A stretch of 64,000 nt of DNA, from positions 14,671,501 through 14,735,500 of the forward strand of contig NC_079881.1 of the NCBI RefSeq assembly GCF_029227915.1, read 5' to 3'. Source of the stretch: Hydractinia symbiolongicarpus. Taxonomy: Eukaryota; Cnidaria; Hydrozoa; Anthoathecata; Hydractiniidae. Of this stretch, positions 23,707 through 35,775 are shown in pieces (the first letter of the stretch is position 1; each line of letters begins with the position of its first letter). A model generated the notes under the pieces. That model searched no databases. It was not told the origin of the DNA and saw nothing but the letters and a program-made list of their open reading frames with translations. Both the position numbers and the translations under genes were made by a program.

Positions 23707-24146
23707 GGCCTGTACACGTAGTTGGCAGGGTTCCTAGAACCTTGCGGTCAGGAAAACAACTTAATGCTTCGAAGTCCATTGAGATTAAAAGGATTATACC
23801 GATACCAACTTGTCTGGCCACGTGAAATTACGTGATTTACGTGTAGACTTCGTATTACGCCGTAAATGGCCATATTACAGCCTTGGAAGGCCTGTACACG
23901 TAGTTGGCAGGGTTCCTAGAACCTGGCGGTCAGGAAAACGACTTAATGCTTCGAAGTCCATTGAGATTAAAAGGAATATACCGATACCAACTTGTCTGTG
24001 CTTGTGGAATCACGTGCTTTACGTGTAGACTCTTTATAAGGTCGTACATGGCCATATTACAGCCTTGGAATGCATGTACACGTAGTTAGCAGCGTTCTTA
24101 GAACCTGACGGTCAGGAAAACGACTTAATGCTTCGAAGTCCATTGA
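23707..24146. repeat. Linking monomers between two higher-order families
   Basis: A little over two monomers, marked by CACGTAGTTGGCAGGGTTCC in two successive copies. A relative of the second lies at about 27,180, displaced by 3286 bp. This short stretch joins the 6778-type block on the left to the 1097-bp units on the right. Confidence 0.75.
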
Positions 24147-24273
24147 GATTGAAAGGAATATACCGATACCAACTTGTCTGGCCACGGAATAGAGGAAATA
24201 GAGCGATGACCACTTATTTGGGCTCGTGGAACCAAGTGGTTCACGTGTAGTCTTCTTATTAGCCCGTAAATGG
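24052..24273. repeat. 222-bp long monomer with internal partial duplication
   Basis: The landmark step is 222 bp, 40 bp more than normal. After CAACTTGTCTGGCCAC the sequence jumps back to GGAATAGAGGAAATAGAGCG and restarts the GATGACCACTT part, so the 5' half of the landmark-6 region is present twice. The CACGTG that should follow GGCCA is broken at the join (CCACGG). Identical long monomers end near 25370 and 27558, marking the start of each 1097-bp unit. Confidence 0.85.
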
Positions 24274-25243
24274 CCATATTACAGCCTTGGAAGGCCTGTA
24301 CACGTAGTTAGCAGCGTTTTTAGAGCCTGGCGCTCAGGAAAACGACTTAATGCTTCGAAATCCATTGAGATTAAAAGGAACAGCCGAATGGAACTTGTCG
24401 GAGTTCGTAGAGACACGTGATTTACGTGTAGACTCCATATTAGGCGTAAATGGCCATGTTACAGGCTTTAAAGACATGTGCACGTAGTTAGCAGCGTTCA
24501 TAGAGCCTGGCGTTCAAGAAAACGACTTAATACATCGTAGACCATTGAGATTAAAAGGAAGAGCCGAATGGAACTTGTTGGAGTTAGTGGAATCACGTGA
24601 TTTACGTGTAGACTCCATCTTAGGCCGTAAAAAGCCTTATTACAGGCTTTAAAGGACTGTGAACGTAGTTAGCAGCGTTCATAGAGCCTGGCGCAGAGGA
24701 AAACGACTTAGTATATCGTAGTCCATTGAGATTAAGAGGAATAGACCAATGGCAACTGTAGACTCCATATTAAGCCGTAAAAGGCCATATTACAGGTTTT
24801 AAAGGACTGTGCACGTAGTTAGCAGCGTTCATAGAGCCTGGCGCACAGGAAAACGACTTAGTATATCGTAGTCCATTGAGATTGAAAGGAATAGACCGAT
24901 GGCCACTTGTCTGTGCTTGTGGAACCAAGTGGTTCACGTGTAGTCTCCTTATTAGGCCGTAAATGGCTATATTGCAGCCTTGGAAGGCCTGTACACGAAG
25001 TTAGCAGCGTTTTTAGAGCCTGGCGCTCAGGAAAACGACTTAATACGTCGCAGTCCATTGAGATTAAAAGGAATATACTGATAGCAACTTGTCTGTTCTT
25101 GTGGAACCACGTGCATTACGTGTAGACTCTTTATAAGGTCGTATATGGCCATATTACAGCCTTGGAATGCCTGTACACGTAGTTAGCAGCGTTCTGAGAA
25201 CCTGGCGGTCAGGAAAGCGACTTAATACTTCGAAGTCCATTGA
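24147..25243. repeat. 1097-bp higher-order repeat, copy 1 (6 monomers)
   Basis: Landmark steps in the unit are 222, 180, 180, 150, 183 and 182 bp, which add up to 1097. The next copy starts at 25244. The 180-, 180- and 150-bp members belong to subfamily C (ACAGCCGAATGG, ACATCGTAG), which is otherwise rare in the left 50 kb. The mixture of C-type monomers with A/B types, plus two malformed monomers, makes this unit easy to recognise. Confidence 0.9.
24634..24783. repeat. 150-bp short monomer lacking the CACGTG box
   Basis: The sequence reads CCAATGGCAACTGTAGACTC, joining the landmark-6 region straight to GTAGACTCC. About 32 bases holding the whole CACGTG box are absent. The same short monomer is found at equivalent places near 25850, 28036 and 50700, so it links the 24-28 kb units with the transition at 50 kb. 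Confidence 0.87.
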
Positions 25244-26340
25244 GATTGAAAGGAATATACCGATACCAACTTGTCTGGCCACGGAATAGAGGAAATAGAG
25301 CGATGACCACTTATTTGGGCTCGTGGAACCAAGTGGTTCACGTGTAGTCTTCTTATTAGCCCGTAAATGGCCATATTACAGCCTTGGAAGGCCTGTACAC
25401 GTAGTTAGCAGCGTTTTTAGAGCCTGGCGCTCAGGAAAACGACTTAATGCTTCGAAATCCATTGAGATTAAAAGGAACAGCCGAATGGAACTTGTCGGAG
25501 TTCGTAGAATCACGTGATTTACGTGTAGACTCCATATTAGGCGTAAATGGCCATGTTACAGGCTTTAAAGACATGTGCACGTAGTTAGCAGCGTTCATAG
25601 AGCCTGGCGTTCAAGAAAACGACTTAATACATCGTAGACCATTGAGATTAAAAGGAAGAGCCGAATGGAACTTGTTGGAGTTAGTGGAATCACGTGATTT
25701 ACGTGTAGACTCCATCTTAGGCCGTAAAAAGCCTTATTACAGGCTTTAAAGGACTGTGAACGTAGTTAGCAGCGTTCATAGAGCCTGGCGCACAGGAAAA
25801 CGACTTAGTATATCGTAGTCCATTGAGATTAAAAGGAATAGACCAATGGCAACTGTAGACTCCATATTAAGCCGTAAAAGGCCATATTACAGGTTTTAAA
25901 TGACTGTGCACGTAGTTAGCAGCGTTCGTAGAGCCTGGCGCACAGGAAAACGACTTAGTATATCGTAGTCCATTGAGATTGAAAGGAATAGACCGATGGC
26001 CACTTGTCTGTGCTTGTGGAACCAAGTGGTTCACGTGTAGTCTCCTTATTAGGCCGTAAATGGCTATATTACAGCCTTGGAAGGCCTGTACACGAAGTTA
26101 GCAGCGTTTTTAGAGCCTGGCGCTCAGGAAAACGACTTAATACGTCGCAGTCCATTGAGATTAAAAGGAATATACTGATAGCAACTTGTCTGTGCTTGTG
26201 GAACTACGTGCATTACGTGTAGACTCTTTATAAGGTCGTATATGGCCATATTACAGCCTTGGAATGCCTGTACACGTAGTTAGCAGCGTTCTGAGAACCT
26301 GGCGGTCAGGAAAGCGACTTAATACTTCGAAGTCCATTGA
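25244..26340. repeat. 1097-bp higher-order repeat, copy 2
   Basis: This repeats 24147-25243 at a shift of 1097 bp with few substitutions. It ends at 26340, where the expected GATTGAAAGG start of a third copy is replaced by GATTGGAAGG and A-type monomers follow. Confidence 0.9.
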
Positions 26341-27432
26341 GATTGGAAGGAATAGAGCGATGGCTACTTGTCTGGGCTCCTGGAGCCACGTGAATTACGT
26401 GTAGACTCCGTATTACGCCGTAAATGACCATATTACAGCCTTGGAAAGCCTGTACACGAAGTTAGCAGCGTTCCGAGAACCTGGAGACCAGGAAAACGAC
26501 TTAATGCTTCGAATTCCATTGAGATTGGAAGGAATAGAGCGATGGCTACTTGTCTGGGCTCCTGGAACCACGTGAATTATATGTAGACTCCGTATTACGC
26601 TGTAAATGCCCATATTACAGCCTTGCAATGCCTGTACACGTAATTAGCAGCGTTCTGAGAACCAGGCTGTCAGGAAAACGATTTAATGCATCGAAGTCCA
26701 TTGAAATTGAAAGGAATAGAGCGATGGCCACTTATCTGGGCTCGTGGAACCAAGTGGCTCACGTGTAGTCTCCATATTAGTCCGTAAATGGCCATATTAC
26801 ACGCTTTAAAGGCCTGTGCACACAGTTAGCTGCGTTTTTAGAGCTTGGCGCTCAGAATAGCGACTTAATACGTCGCAGTCCATTAAGATTAAAAGGAATA
26901 TACCGATAGCAACTTGTCTGTGCTTGTGGAATCACGTGCTTTACGTTTAGACTCTTTATAAGGTCGTAAATGGCCATATTACACGCTTTAAATGCCTGTG
27001 CGCACAGTTAGCAGCGTTTTTAGAGCCTGGCGCTCAGGAAAACGACTTAATGCTTCGAAGTCCATTGAGATTAAAAGGATTATACCGATACCAAATTGTC
27101 TGGCCACGTGAAATTACGTGATTTACGTGTAGAATCCGTATTACGCCGTAAATGGCCATATTACAGCCTTGGAAGGCCTGTACACGTAGTTGGCAGGGTT
27201 CCTAGAACCTGGCGGTCAGGAAAACGACTTAATGCTTCGAAGTCCATTGAGATTAAAAGGAATATACCGATACCAACTTGTCTGTGCTTGTGGAATCACG
27301 TGCTTTACGTGTAGACTCTTTATAAGGTCGTACATGGCCATATTACAGCCTTGGAATGCATGTACACGTAGTTAGCAGCGTTCTGAGAACCTGGCGGTCA
27401 GGAAAACGACTTAATGCTTCGAAGTCCATTGA
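26341..27432. repeat. Six A/B monomers between 1097-bp units
   Basis: This 1092-bp stretch separates the second and third 1097-type copies. Its first part, including the anchor monomer at 26610, resembles 12.74-13.3 kb and equivalent places in the 4487/6778 families. Its last part repeats about 23.8-24.15 kb at a shift of 3286 bp. It looks like an older arrangement into which the 1097-bp duplication was set, or the reverse. Confidence 0.75.
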
Positions 27433-28343
27433 GATTGAAAGGAATATACCGATACCAACTTGTCTGGCCACGGAATAGAGGAAATAGAGCGATGGCTACT
27501 TATTTGGGCTCGTGGAACCAAGTGGTTCACGTGTAGTCTTCTTATTAGCCCGTAAATGGCCATTATACAGCCTTGGAAGGCCTGTACACGTAGTTAGCAG
27601 CGTTTTTAGAGCCTGGCGCTCAGGAAAACGACTTAATGCTTCGAAATCCATTGAGATTAAAAGGAACAGCCGAATGGAACTTGTCGGAGTTCGTAGAATC
27701 ACGTGATTTACGTGTAGACTCCATATTAGGCGTAAATGGCCATGTTACAGGCTTTAAAGACATGTGCACGTAGTTAGCAGCGTTCATAGAGCCTGGCGTT
27801 CAAGAAAACGACTTAATACATCGTAGACCATTGAGATTAAAAGGAAGAGCCGAATTGAACTTGTCGGAGTTAGTGGAATCACGTGATTTACGTGTAGACT
27901 CCATCTTAGGCCGTAAAAAGCCTTATTACAGGCTTTAAAGGACTGTGAACGTAGTTAGCAGCGTTCATAGAGCCTGGCGCACAGGAAAACGACTTAATAT
28001 ATCGTAGTCCATTGAGATTAAAAGGAATAGACCAATGGCAACTGTAGACTCCATATTAAGCCGTAAAAGGCCATATTACAGGTTTTAAAGGACTGTGCAC
28101 GTAGTTAGCAGCGTTCATAGAGCCTGGCGCACAGGAAAACGACTTAGTATATCGTAGTCCATTGAGATTGAAAGGAATAGACCGATGGCAACTTGTCTGT
28201 GCTTGTGGAACCAAGTGGTTCACGTGTAGTCTCCTTATTAGGCCGTAAATGGCTATATTACAGCCTTGGAAGGCCTGTACACGAAGTTAGCAGCGTTTTT
28301 AGAGCCTGGTGCTCAGGAAAACGACTTAATACGGCGCAGTCCA
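27433..28343. repeat. 1097-bp higher-order repeat, partial copy 3
   Basis: It follows copy 2 at a shift of 2189 bp, including the 222-bp and 150-bp malformed monomers, and stops at 28343, where the 1986-bp unit begins. About 911 bp are present. One monomer has lost a base in the landmark (GGCCATTATACAG at about 27556). Confidence 0.87.
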
Positions 28344-30329
28344 TTGAGATTGGAAGGAATATTGAGATGGCCACTTGTCTGGGCACCTGGAACCACGTGA
28401 ATTACGTGGAGACTGCGTATTGCGCCGTAGATTGCCATATACCAGCCTTGGAAGGCCTGTACACGAAGTTAGCAGCGTTGTGAGAACCTGGCGGTCAGGA
28501 AAACAACTTAATGCTTCGAAGTCCATTGAGATTGAAAGGAATAGAGCGATGGCCACCTGGAACCACGTGGTTCACGTGTAGTCTCCGTATTAGGCTGGAA
28601 ATAGCTATATTACAGCCTTGGAAGGCCTGCACACGAAGTTAGTAGCGTTCTGAGAACATGGCGCCAGGAAAACGACTTAATGCTTCGAATTCCATTGAGA
28701 TTGGAAGGAATAGAGCGATGGCTACTTGTCTGGGCTCCTGGAACCACGTGAATTACGTGTAGACTCCGTATTACGCCGTAGATGGCCATATTACAGCCTT
28801 GGAATGCATGTACACGAAGTTAGCAGCGTTGTGAGAACCTTGCGGTCAAAAAAAACAACTTAATGCTTAGAAGTCCATTGAGATTGAAAGGAATAGAGCG
28901 ATGGCCACTTGTCTGGTCTCCTGGAACCACGTGGTTCACGTGTAGTCTCCTTATTAGCCCGTAAATGGCCATACTACATGCTTTAAATGCCTGTGCGCAC
29001 AGTTAGCAGCGTTTTTAGAGCCTGGCGCTCAGGAAAACGACTTAATACGTCGCAGTTCATTGAGATTAAAAGGAATATACCGATACCAACTTGTCTGGCC
29101 ACATGAAATTACGTGATTAACGTGTAGACTCCGTATTAGGCCGAAAATGGCTATATTACGGCCTTGAAAGACCTGTACACGTAGTTAGCAGCGTTCTAAG
29201 AACCTGGCGGTCAGGAAAACGACTTAATACGTCGCAGTCCATTAAGATTAAAAGGAATATACCGATAGCAACTTGTCTGTGCTTGTGGAATCACGTGCTT
29301 TACGTGTAGACTCTTTATAAGGTCGTAAATGGCCATATTACAGCCTTGGAATGCCTACACGTAGTTAGCAGCGTTCCGAAAACCTGTCGGTCAGGAAAAC
29401 GACTTAATGCTTCGAAGTCCATTGAGATTAAAAGGAATATACCGATACCAACTTGTCTGGCCACGTGAAATTACGTGATTTACGTGTAGATTCCGTATTA
29501 CGCCGTAAATGGCCATATTACAGCCTTGTAATGCCTGTACACGTAATTAGCAGCGTTCTGAGAACCAGGATGTCAGAAAAACGATATAATGCATCGAAGT
29601 CCATTGAAATTGAAAGGAATAGAGCGATGGCCACTTATCTGGGCTCGTGGAACCAAGTGGTTCACGTGTAGTCTTCTTATTAGTCCGTAAATGGCCATAT
29701 TACACGCTTTAAGGGCCTGTGCACACAGTTAGCAGCGCTTTTAGAGCTTGGCGCTGAGGAAAGCGACTTAATACGTCGCAGTCCATTGAGATTAAAAGGA
29801 ATATACCGATAGCAACTTGTCTGTGCTTGTGGAACCAAGTCGTTCACGTGTAGTCTCCTGATTAGTCCGTAAATGGCCATATTACACGCTTTAAAGGCCT
29901 GTGCACACAGTTAACAGCGTTTTTAAAGCCTGGCGCTCATGAAAGCGACTTATTACGTCGCAGTTCATTGAGATTAAAAGGAATATACCGATAGCAACTT
30001 GTCTGTGCTTGTGGAACCACGTGCATTACGTGTAGACTCTTTATAAGGTCGTATATGGCCATATTACACCCTTGGCATGCCTACACGTAGTTAGCAGCGT
30101 TCCGAGAACCTGGCGGTCAGGAAAACGACTTAATGCTTCGAAGTCCATTGAGATTAAAAGGAATATAGCGATACCAGCTTGTCTCGCCACGTGAAATTAC
30201 GTGATTTACGTGTAGACTCCATATTACGCCATAAATGGCCATATTACAGACTTGGAAGGCCTGTAGACGTAGTTAGCAGGATTTCGAGAGCCTGAGGGTC
30301 AGAAAAACGACTTAGTTCTTCGAAGTCCC
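28344..30329. repeat. 1986-bp higher-order repeat, copy 1 (11 monomers)
   Basis: Landmarks fall at 28435, 28605, 28786, 28969, 29151, 29333, 29513, 29695, 29877, 30059, 30239 and then 30421, giving 11 monomers and a period of 1986 bp. Two further copies follow directly. A recognisable feature is the A-rich run GGTCAAAAAAAACAAC near 28847, kept in all copies. The first monomer carries a changed box, ACGTGGAGACTGCG, instead of ACGTGTAGACTCCG. Confidence 0.93.
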
Positions 30330-32315
30330 TTGAGATTGGAAGGAATATTGAGATGGCCACTTGTCTGGGCACCTGGAACCACGTGAATTACGTGGAGACT
30401 GCGTATTGCGCCGTAGATTGCCATATACCAGCCTTGGAAGGCCTGTACACGAAGTTAGCAGCGTTGTGAGAACCTGGCGGTCAGGAAAACAACTTAATGC
30501 CGCGAAGTCCATTGAGATTGAAAGGAATAGAGCGATGGCCACCTGGAACCACGTGGTTCACGTGTAGTCTCCGTATTAGGCTGGAAATAGCTATATTACA
30601 GCCTTGGAAGGCCTGCACACGAAGTTAGTAGCGTTCTGAGAACATGGCGCCAGGAAAACGACTTAATGCTTCGAATTCCATTGAGATTGGAAGGAATAGA
30701 GCGATGGCTACTTGTCTGGGCTCCTGGAACCACGTGAATTACGTGTAGACTCCGTATTACGCCGTAGATGGCCATATTACAGCCTTGGAATGCATGTACA
30801 CGAAGTTAGCAGCGTTGTGAGAACCTTGCGGTCAAAAAAAACAACTTAATGCTTAGAAGTCCATTGAGATTGAAAGGAATAGAGCGATGGCCACTTGTCT
30901 GGTCTCCTGGAACCACGTGGTTCACGTGTAGTCTCCTTATTAGCCCGTAAATGGCCATACTACATGCTTTAAATGCCTGTGCGCACAGTTAGCAGCGTTT
31001 TTAGAGCCTGGCGCTCAGGAAAACGACTTAATACGTCGCAGTTCATTGAGATTAAAAGGAATATACCGATACCAACTTGTCTGGCCACATGAAATTACGT
31101 GATTAACGTGTAGACTCCGTATTAGGCCGAAAATGGCTATATTACGGCCTTGAAAGACCTGTACACGTAGTTAGCAGCGTTCTAAGAACCTGGCGGTCAG
31201 GAAAACGACTTAATACGTCGCAGTCCATTAAGATTAAAAGGAATATACCGATAGCAACTTGTCTGTGCTTGTGGAATCACGTGCTTTACGTGTAGACTCT
31301 TTATAAGGTCGTAAATGGCCATATTACAGCCTTGGAATGCCTACACGTAGTTAGCAGCGTTCCGAAAACCTGTCGGTCAGGAAAACGACTTAATGCTTCG
31401 AAGTCCATTGAGATTAAAAGGAATATACCGATACCAACTTGTCTGGCCACGTGAAATTACGTGATTTACGTGTAGATTCCGTATTACGCCGTAAATGGCC
31501 ATATTACAGCCTTGTAATGCCTGTACACGTAATTAGCAGCGTTCTGAGAACCAGGATGTCAGAAAAACGATATAATGCATCGAAGTCCATTGAAATTGAA
31601 AGGAATAGAGCGATGGCCACTTATCTGGGCTCGTGGAACCAAGTGGTTCACGTGTAGTCTTCTTATTAGTCCGTAAATGGCCATATTACACGCTTTAAGG
31701 GCCTGTGCACACAGTTAGCAGCGCTTTTAGAGCTTGGCGCTGAGGAAAGCGACTTAATACGTCGCAGTCCATTGAGATTAAAAGGAATATACCGATAGCA
31801 ACTTGTCTGTGCTTGTGGAACCAAGTCGTTCACGTGTAGTCTCCTGATTAGTCCGTAAATGGCCATATTACACGCTTTAAAGGCCTGTGCACACAGTTAA
31901 CAGCGTTTTTAAAGCCTGGCGCTCATGAAAGCGACTTATTACGTCGCAGTTCATTGAGATTAAAAGGAATATACCGATAGCAACTTGTCTGTGCTTGTGG
32001 AACCACGTGCATTACGTGTAGACTCTTTATAAGGTCGTATATGGCCATATTACACCCTTGGCATGCCTACACGTAGTTAGCAGCGTTCCGAGAACCTGGC
32101 GGTCAGGAAAACGACTTAATGCTTCGAAGTCCATTGAGATTAAAAGGAATATAGCGATACCAGCTTGTCTCGCCACGTGAAATTACGTGATTTACGTGTA
32201 GACTCCATATTACGCCATAAATGGCCATATTACAGACTTGGAAGGCCTGTAGACGTAGTTAGCAGGATTTCGAGAGCCTGAGGGTCAGAAAAACGACTTA
32301 GTTCTTCGAAGTCCC
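30330..32315. repeat. 1986-bp higher-order repeat, copy 2
   Basis: This is nearly identical to copy 1. A difference that I noticed is CCGCGAAG (about 30500) where copies 1 and 3 have CTTCGAAG, a private change in this copy. The near-identity points to very recent amplification. Confidence 0.93.
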
Positions 32316-33982
32316 TTGAGATTGGAAGGAATATTGAGATGGCCACTTGTCTGGACACCTGGAACCACGTGAATTACGTGGAGACTGCGTATTACGCCGT
32401 AGATTGCCATATACCAGCCTTGGAAGGCCTGTACACGAAGTTAGCAGCGTTGTGAGAACCTGGCGGTCAGGAAAACAACTTAATGCTTCGAAGTCCATTG
32501 AGATTGAAAGGAATAGAGCGATGGCCACCTGGAACCACGTGGTTCACGTGTAGTCTCCGTATTAGGCTGGAAATAGCTATATTACAGCCTTGGAAGGCCT
32601 GCACACGAAGTTAGTAGCGTTCTGAGAACATGGCGCCAGGAAAACGACTTAATGCTTCGAATTCCATTGAGATTGGAAGGAATAGAGCGATGGCTACTTG
32701 TCTGGGCTCCTGGAACCACGTGAATTACGTGTAGACTCCGTATTACGCCGTAGATGGCCATATTACAGCCTTGGAATGCATGTACACGAAGTTAGCAGCG
32801 TTGTGAGAACCTTGCGGTCAAAAAAAACAACTTAATGCTTAGAAGTCCATTGAGATTGAAAGGAATAGAGCGATGGCCACTTGTCTGGTCTCCTGGAACC
32901 ACGTGGTTCACGTGTAGTCTCCTTATTAGCCCGTAAATGGCCATACTACATGCTTTAAATGCCTGTGCGCACAGTTAGCAGCGTTTTTAGAGCCTGGCGC
33001 TCAGGAAAACGACTTAATACGTCGCAGTTCATTGAGATTAAAAGGAATATACCGATACCAACTTGTCTGGCCACATGAAATTACGTGATTAACGTGTAGA
33101 CTCCGTATTAGGCCGAAAATGGCTATATTACGGCCTTGAAAGACCTGTACACGTAGTTAGCAGCGTTCTAAGAACCTGGCGGTCAGGAAAACGACTTAAT
33201 ACGTCGCAGTCCATTAAGATTAAAAGGAATATACCGATAGCAACTTGTCTGTGCTTGTGAAATCACGTGCTTTACGTGTAGACTCTTTATAAGGTCGTAA
33301 ATGGCCATATTACAGCCTTGGAATGCCTACACGTAGTTAGCAGCGTTCCGAAAACCTGTCGGTCAGGAAAACGACTTAATGCTTCGAAGTCCATTGAGAT
33401 TAAAAGGAATATACCGATACCAACTTGTCTGGCCACGTGAAATTACGTGATTTACGTGTAGATTCCGTATTACGCCGTAAATGGCCATATTACAGCCTTG
33501 TAATGCCTGTACACGTAATTAGCAGCGTTCTGAGAACCAGGATGTCAGAAAAACGATATAATGCATCGAAGTCCATTGAAATTGAAAGGAATAGAGCGAT
33601 GGCCACTTATCTGGGCTCGTGGAACCAAGTGGTTCACGTGTAGTCTTCTTATTAGTCCGTAAATGGCCATATTACACGCTTTAAGGGCCTGTGCACACAG
33701 TTAGCAGCGCTTTTAGAGCTTGGCGCTGAGGAAAGCGACTTAATACGTCGCAGTCCATTGAGATTAAAAGGAATATACCGATAGCAACTTGTCTGTGCTT
33801 GTGGAACCAAGTCGTTCACGTGTAGTCTCCTGATTAGTCCGTAAATGGCCATATTACACGCTTTAAAGGCCTGTGCACACAGTTAACAGCGTTTTTAAAG
33901 CCTGGCGCTCATGAAAGCGACTTATTACGTCGCAGTTCATTGAGATTAAAAGGAATATACCGATAGCAACTTGTCTGTGCTT
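32316..33982. repeat. 1986-bp higher-order repeat, truncated copy 3
   Basis: It repeats copy 2 for about 1667 bp and ends at 33982, where GTGCTTTTGGAATC replaces GTGCTTGTGGAACC. Private differences include GGACACC for GGGCACC and TATTACGCC for TATTGCGCC near its start, and GTGAAATCACG for GTGGAATCACG near 33258. Confidence 0.92.
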
Positions 33983-35775
33983 TTGGAATCACGTGCTTTA
34001 CGTGTAGACTCCGTATTATGGCGTAAATGACCATATTACAGCCTTGGAATGCCTGTACACGTAGTTAGCAGCGTTCGGAGAACCTGGCGGTCAGGAAAGC
34101 GACTTAATGCTTCGAAGTCTATTGAGATTGAAAGGAATAGAGCGATGGCTACTTCTCTGGGCTCCTGGAACCACGTGAATTACGTGTAGACTCCGTATTA
34201 CGCCGTTAATAGCCATATTACAGCCTTGGAATGCCTGTACACGTAGTTAGCACCGTTCTGAGAACCTGGCAGTCAGGAAAGCGACTTAATGCTTCGAAGT
34301 CCATTAAGATTGAAAGGAATAGAGCGATGGCTACTTGTCTGGGCTCCTGGAACCACGTAAATTACGTGTAGACTCCGTATTACGCCGTAAATGGCCGTAT
34401 TACAGCCTTGCAATGCCTGTACACGTAGTTAGCAGCGTTCTGAGAACCAGGCAGTCAGAAAAACTATTTAATGCATCGAAGTCTATTGAAATTGAAAGGA
34501 ATAGAGCGATGGCCACTTGTCTGGTCTTCTGGAACCACGTGGTTCACGTGTAGTCTCTTTATAAGGTCGTAAATGGCCATATTACAGCCTTGAAATGCCT
34601 GTACACGTAGTTAGCAGCGCTCTGAGAAACTAGCAGTCAGGACATTGACTTAATGCTTCGAAGTCCATTGAAATTGAAAGGAATAGAGCGATGGCCACTT
34701 GTCTGGTCTTCTGGAACCACGTGGTTCACGTGTAGTCTCTTTATTAGTCCGTAAATGGCCATATTACACGCTTTAAAGGCCTGTGCACACAGTTAACAGC
34801 GTTTTCAGAGCCTGGCGCTGAGGAAAGCGACTTATTACGTCGCAGTCCATTGAGATTAAAAGGAATATACCGATAGCAACTTGTCTGTGCTTGTGGAATC
34901 ACGTGCTTTACGTGTAGACTCTTTATAAGGTCGTAAATGGCCATAATACAGCCTTGGAAGGTCTGTGCACGTAGTTAGCAGGGTTCCGAGTGCCTGGGGG
35001 TCAGAAAAACGACTTAGTTATTCGAAGTCTCTTGAGATTGGAAGGAATAAAGAGATGGCCACTTGTCTGGGCGCCTGGAAACACGTGAATTACGTGTAGA
35101 CTCCGTATTACGGCGTAAATGGCCATATTACAGCCTTGGAATGCCTGTACACGTAGTTAGCAGCGTTTTTAGAGCCTGGCCCTCAGGAAAACGACTTAAT
35201 GCTTCGAAATCCATTGAGATTAAAAGGAATATACCGATACCAACTTGTCTGGCCACGTGAAATTACGTGATTTACGTGTAGACTCCGTATTAGGCCTTAA
35301 TTGGCTTTATTACAGCTTTGGAAGGCCTGTACACGTAGTTAGCAGCGTTCTGAGAACCTGGCGGTCAAGAAAACGACTTAATGCTTCGAAGCCCATTGAG
35401 ATTGAAAGGAATAGAGCGATGGCCACTTATTTGGGCTCGTGGAACCAAGTGGTTCACGTGTAGTCTTCTTATTAGTCCGTAAATGGCCATATTACAGGCT
35501 TTAAAGGCCTGTGCACACAGTTAGCAGCGTTTTTAGAACCTGGCGCTCAGAAAAGCGACATAATACGTCGCAGTCCATTGAGATTAAAAGGAATATACCG
35601 ATAGCAACTTGTCTGTGCTTGTGGAATCACGTGCTTTACGTGTAGACTCTTTATAAGGTCGTAAATGGCCATATTACACGCTTTAAATGCCTGTGCGCAC
35701 AGTTAGCAGCGTTTTTAGAGCCTGGCCCTCAGGAAAACGACTTAAAGCTTCGAAGTCCATTGAGATTAAAAGGAT
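33983..35775. repeat. Segment repeated 10,368 bp downstream
   Basis: About ten A/B monomers recur at a shift of 10,368 bp, from about 44.35 kb onward. Part of it (about 34.2-35.3 kb) also recurs at shifts of 4365 and 8184 bp. It is therefore a component of the 3819-bp unit plus three extra monomers (546 bp) that were lost from the middle copy. Confidence 0.82.

Noticed and set aside
28840-28862. A-rich run as a retrotransposon tail
   Set aside because: The run of eight A bases lies inside an otherwise normal monomer (GGTCAAAAAAAACAAC against GGTCAGGAAAACAAC) with no target-site duplication or inserted sequence. It is point changes, copied in each 1986-bp unit.
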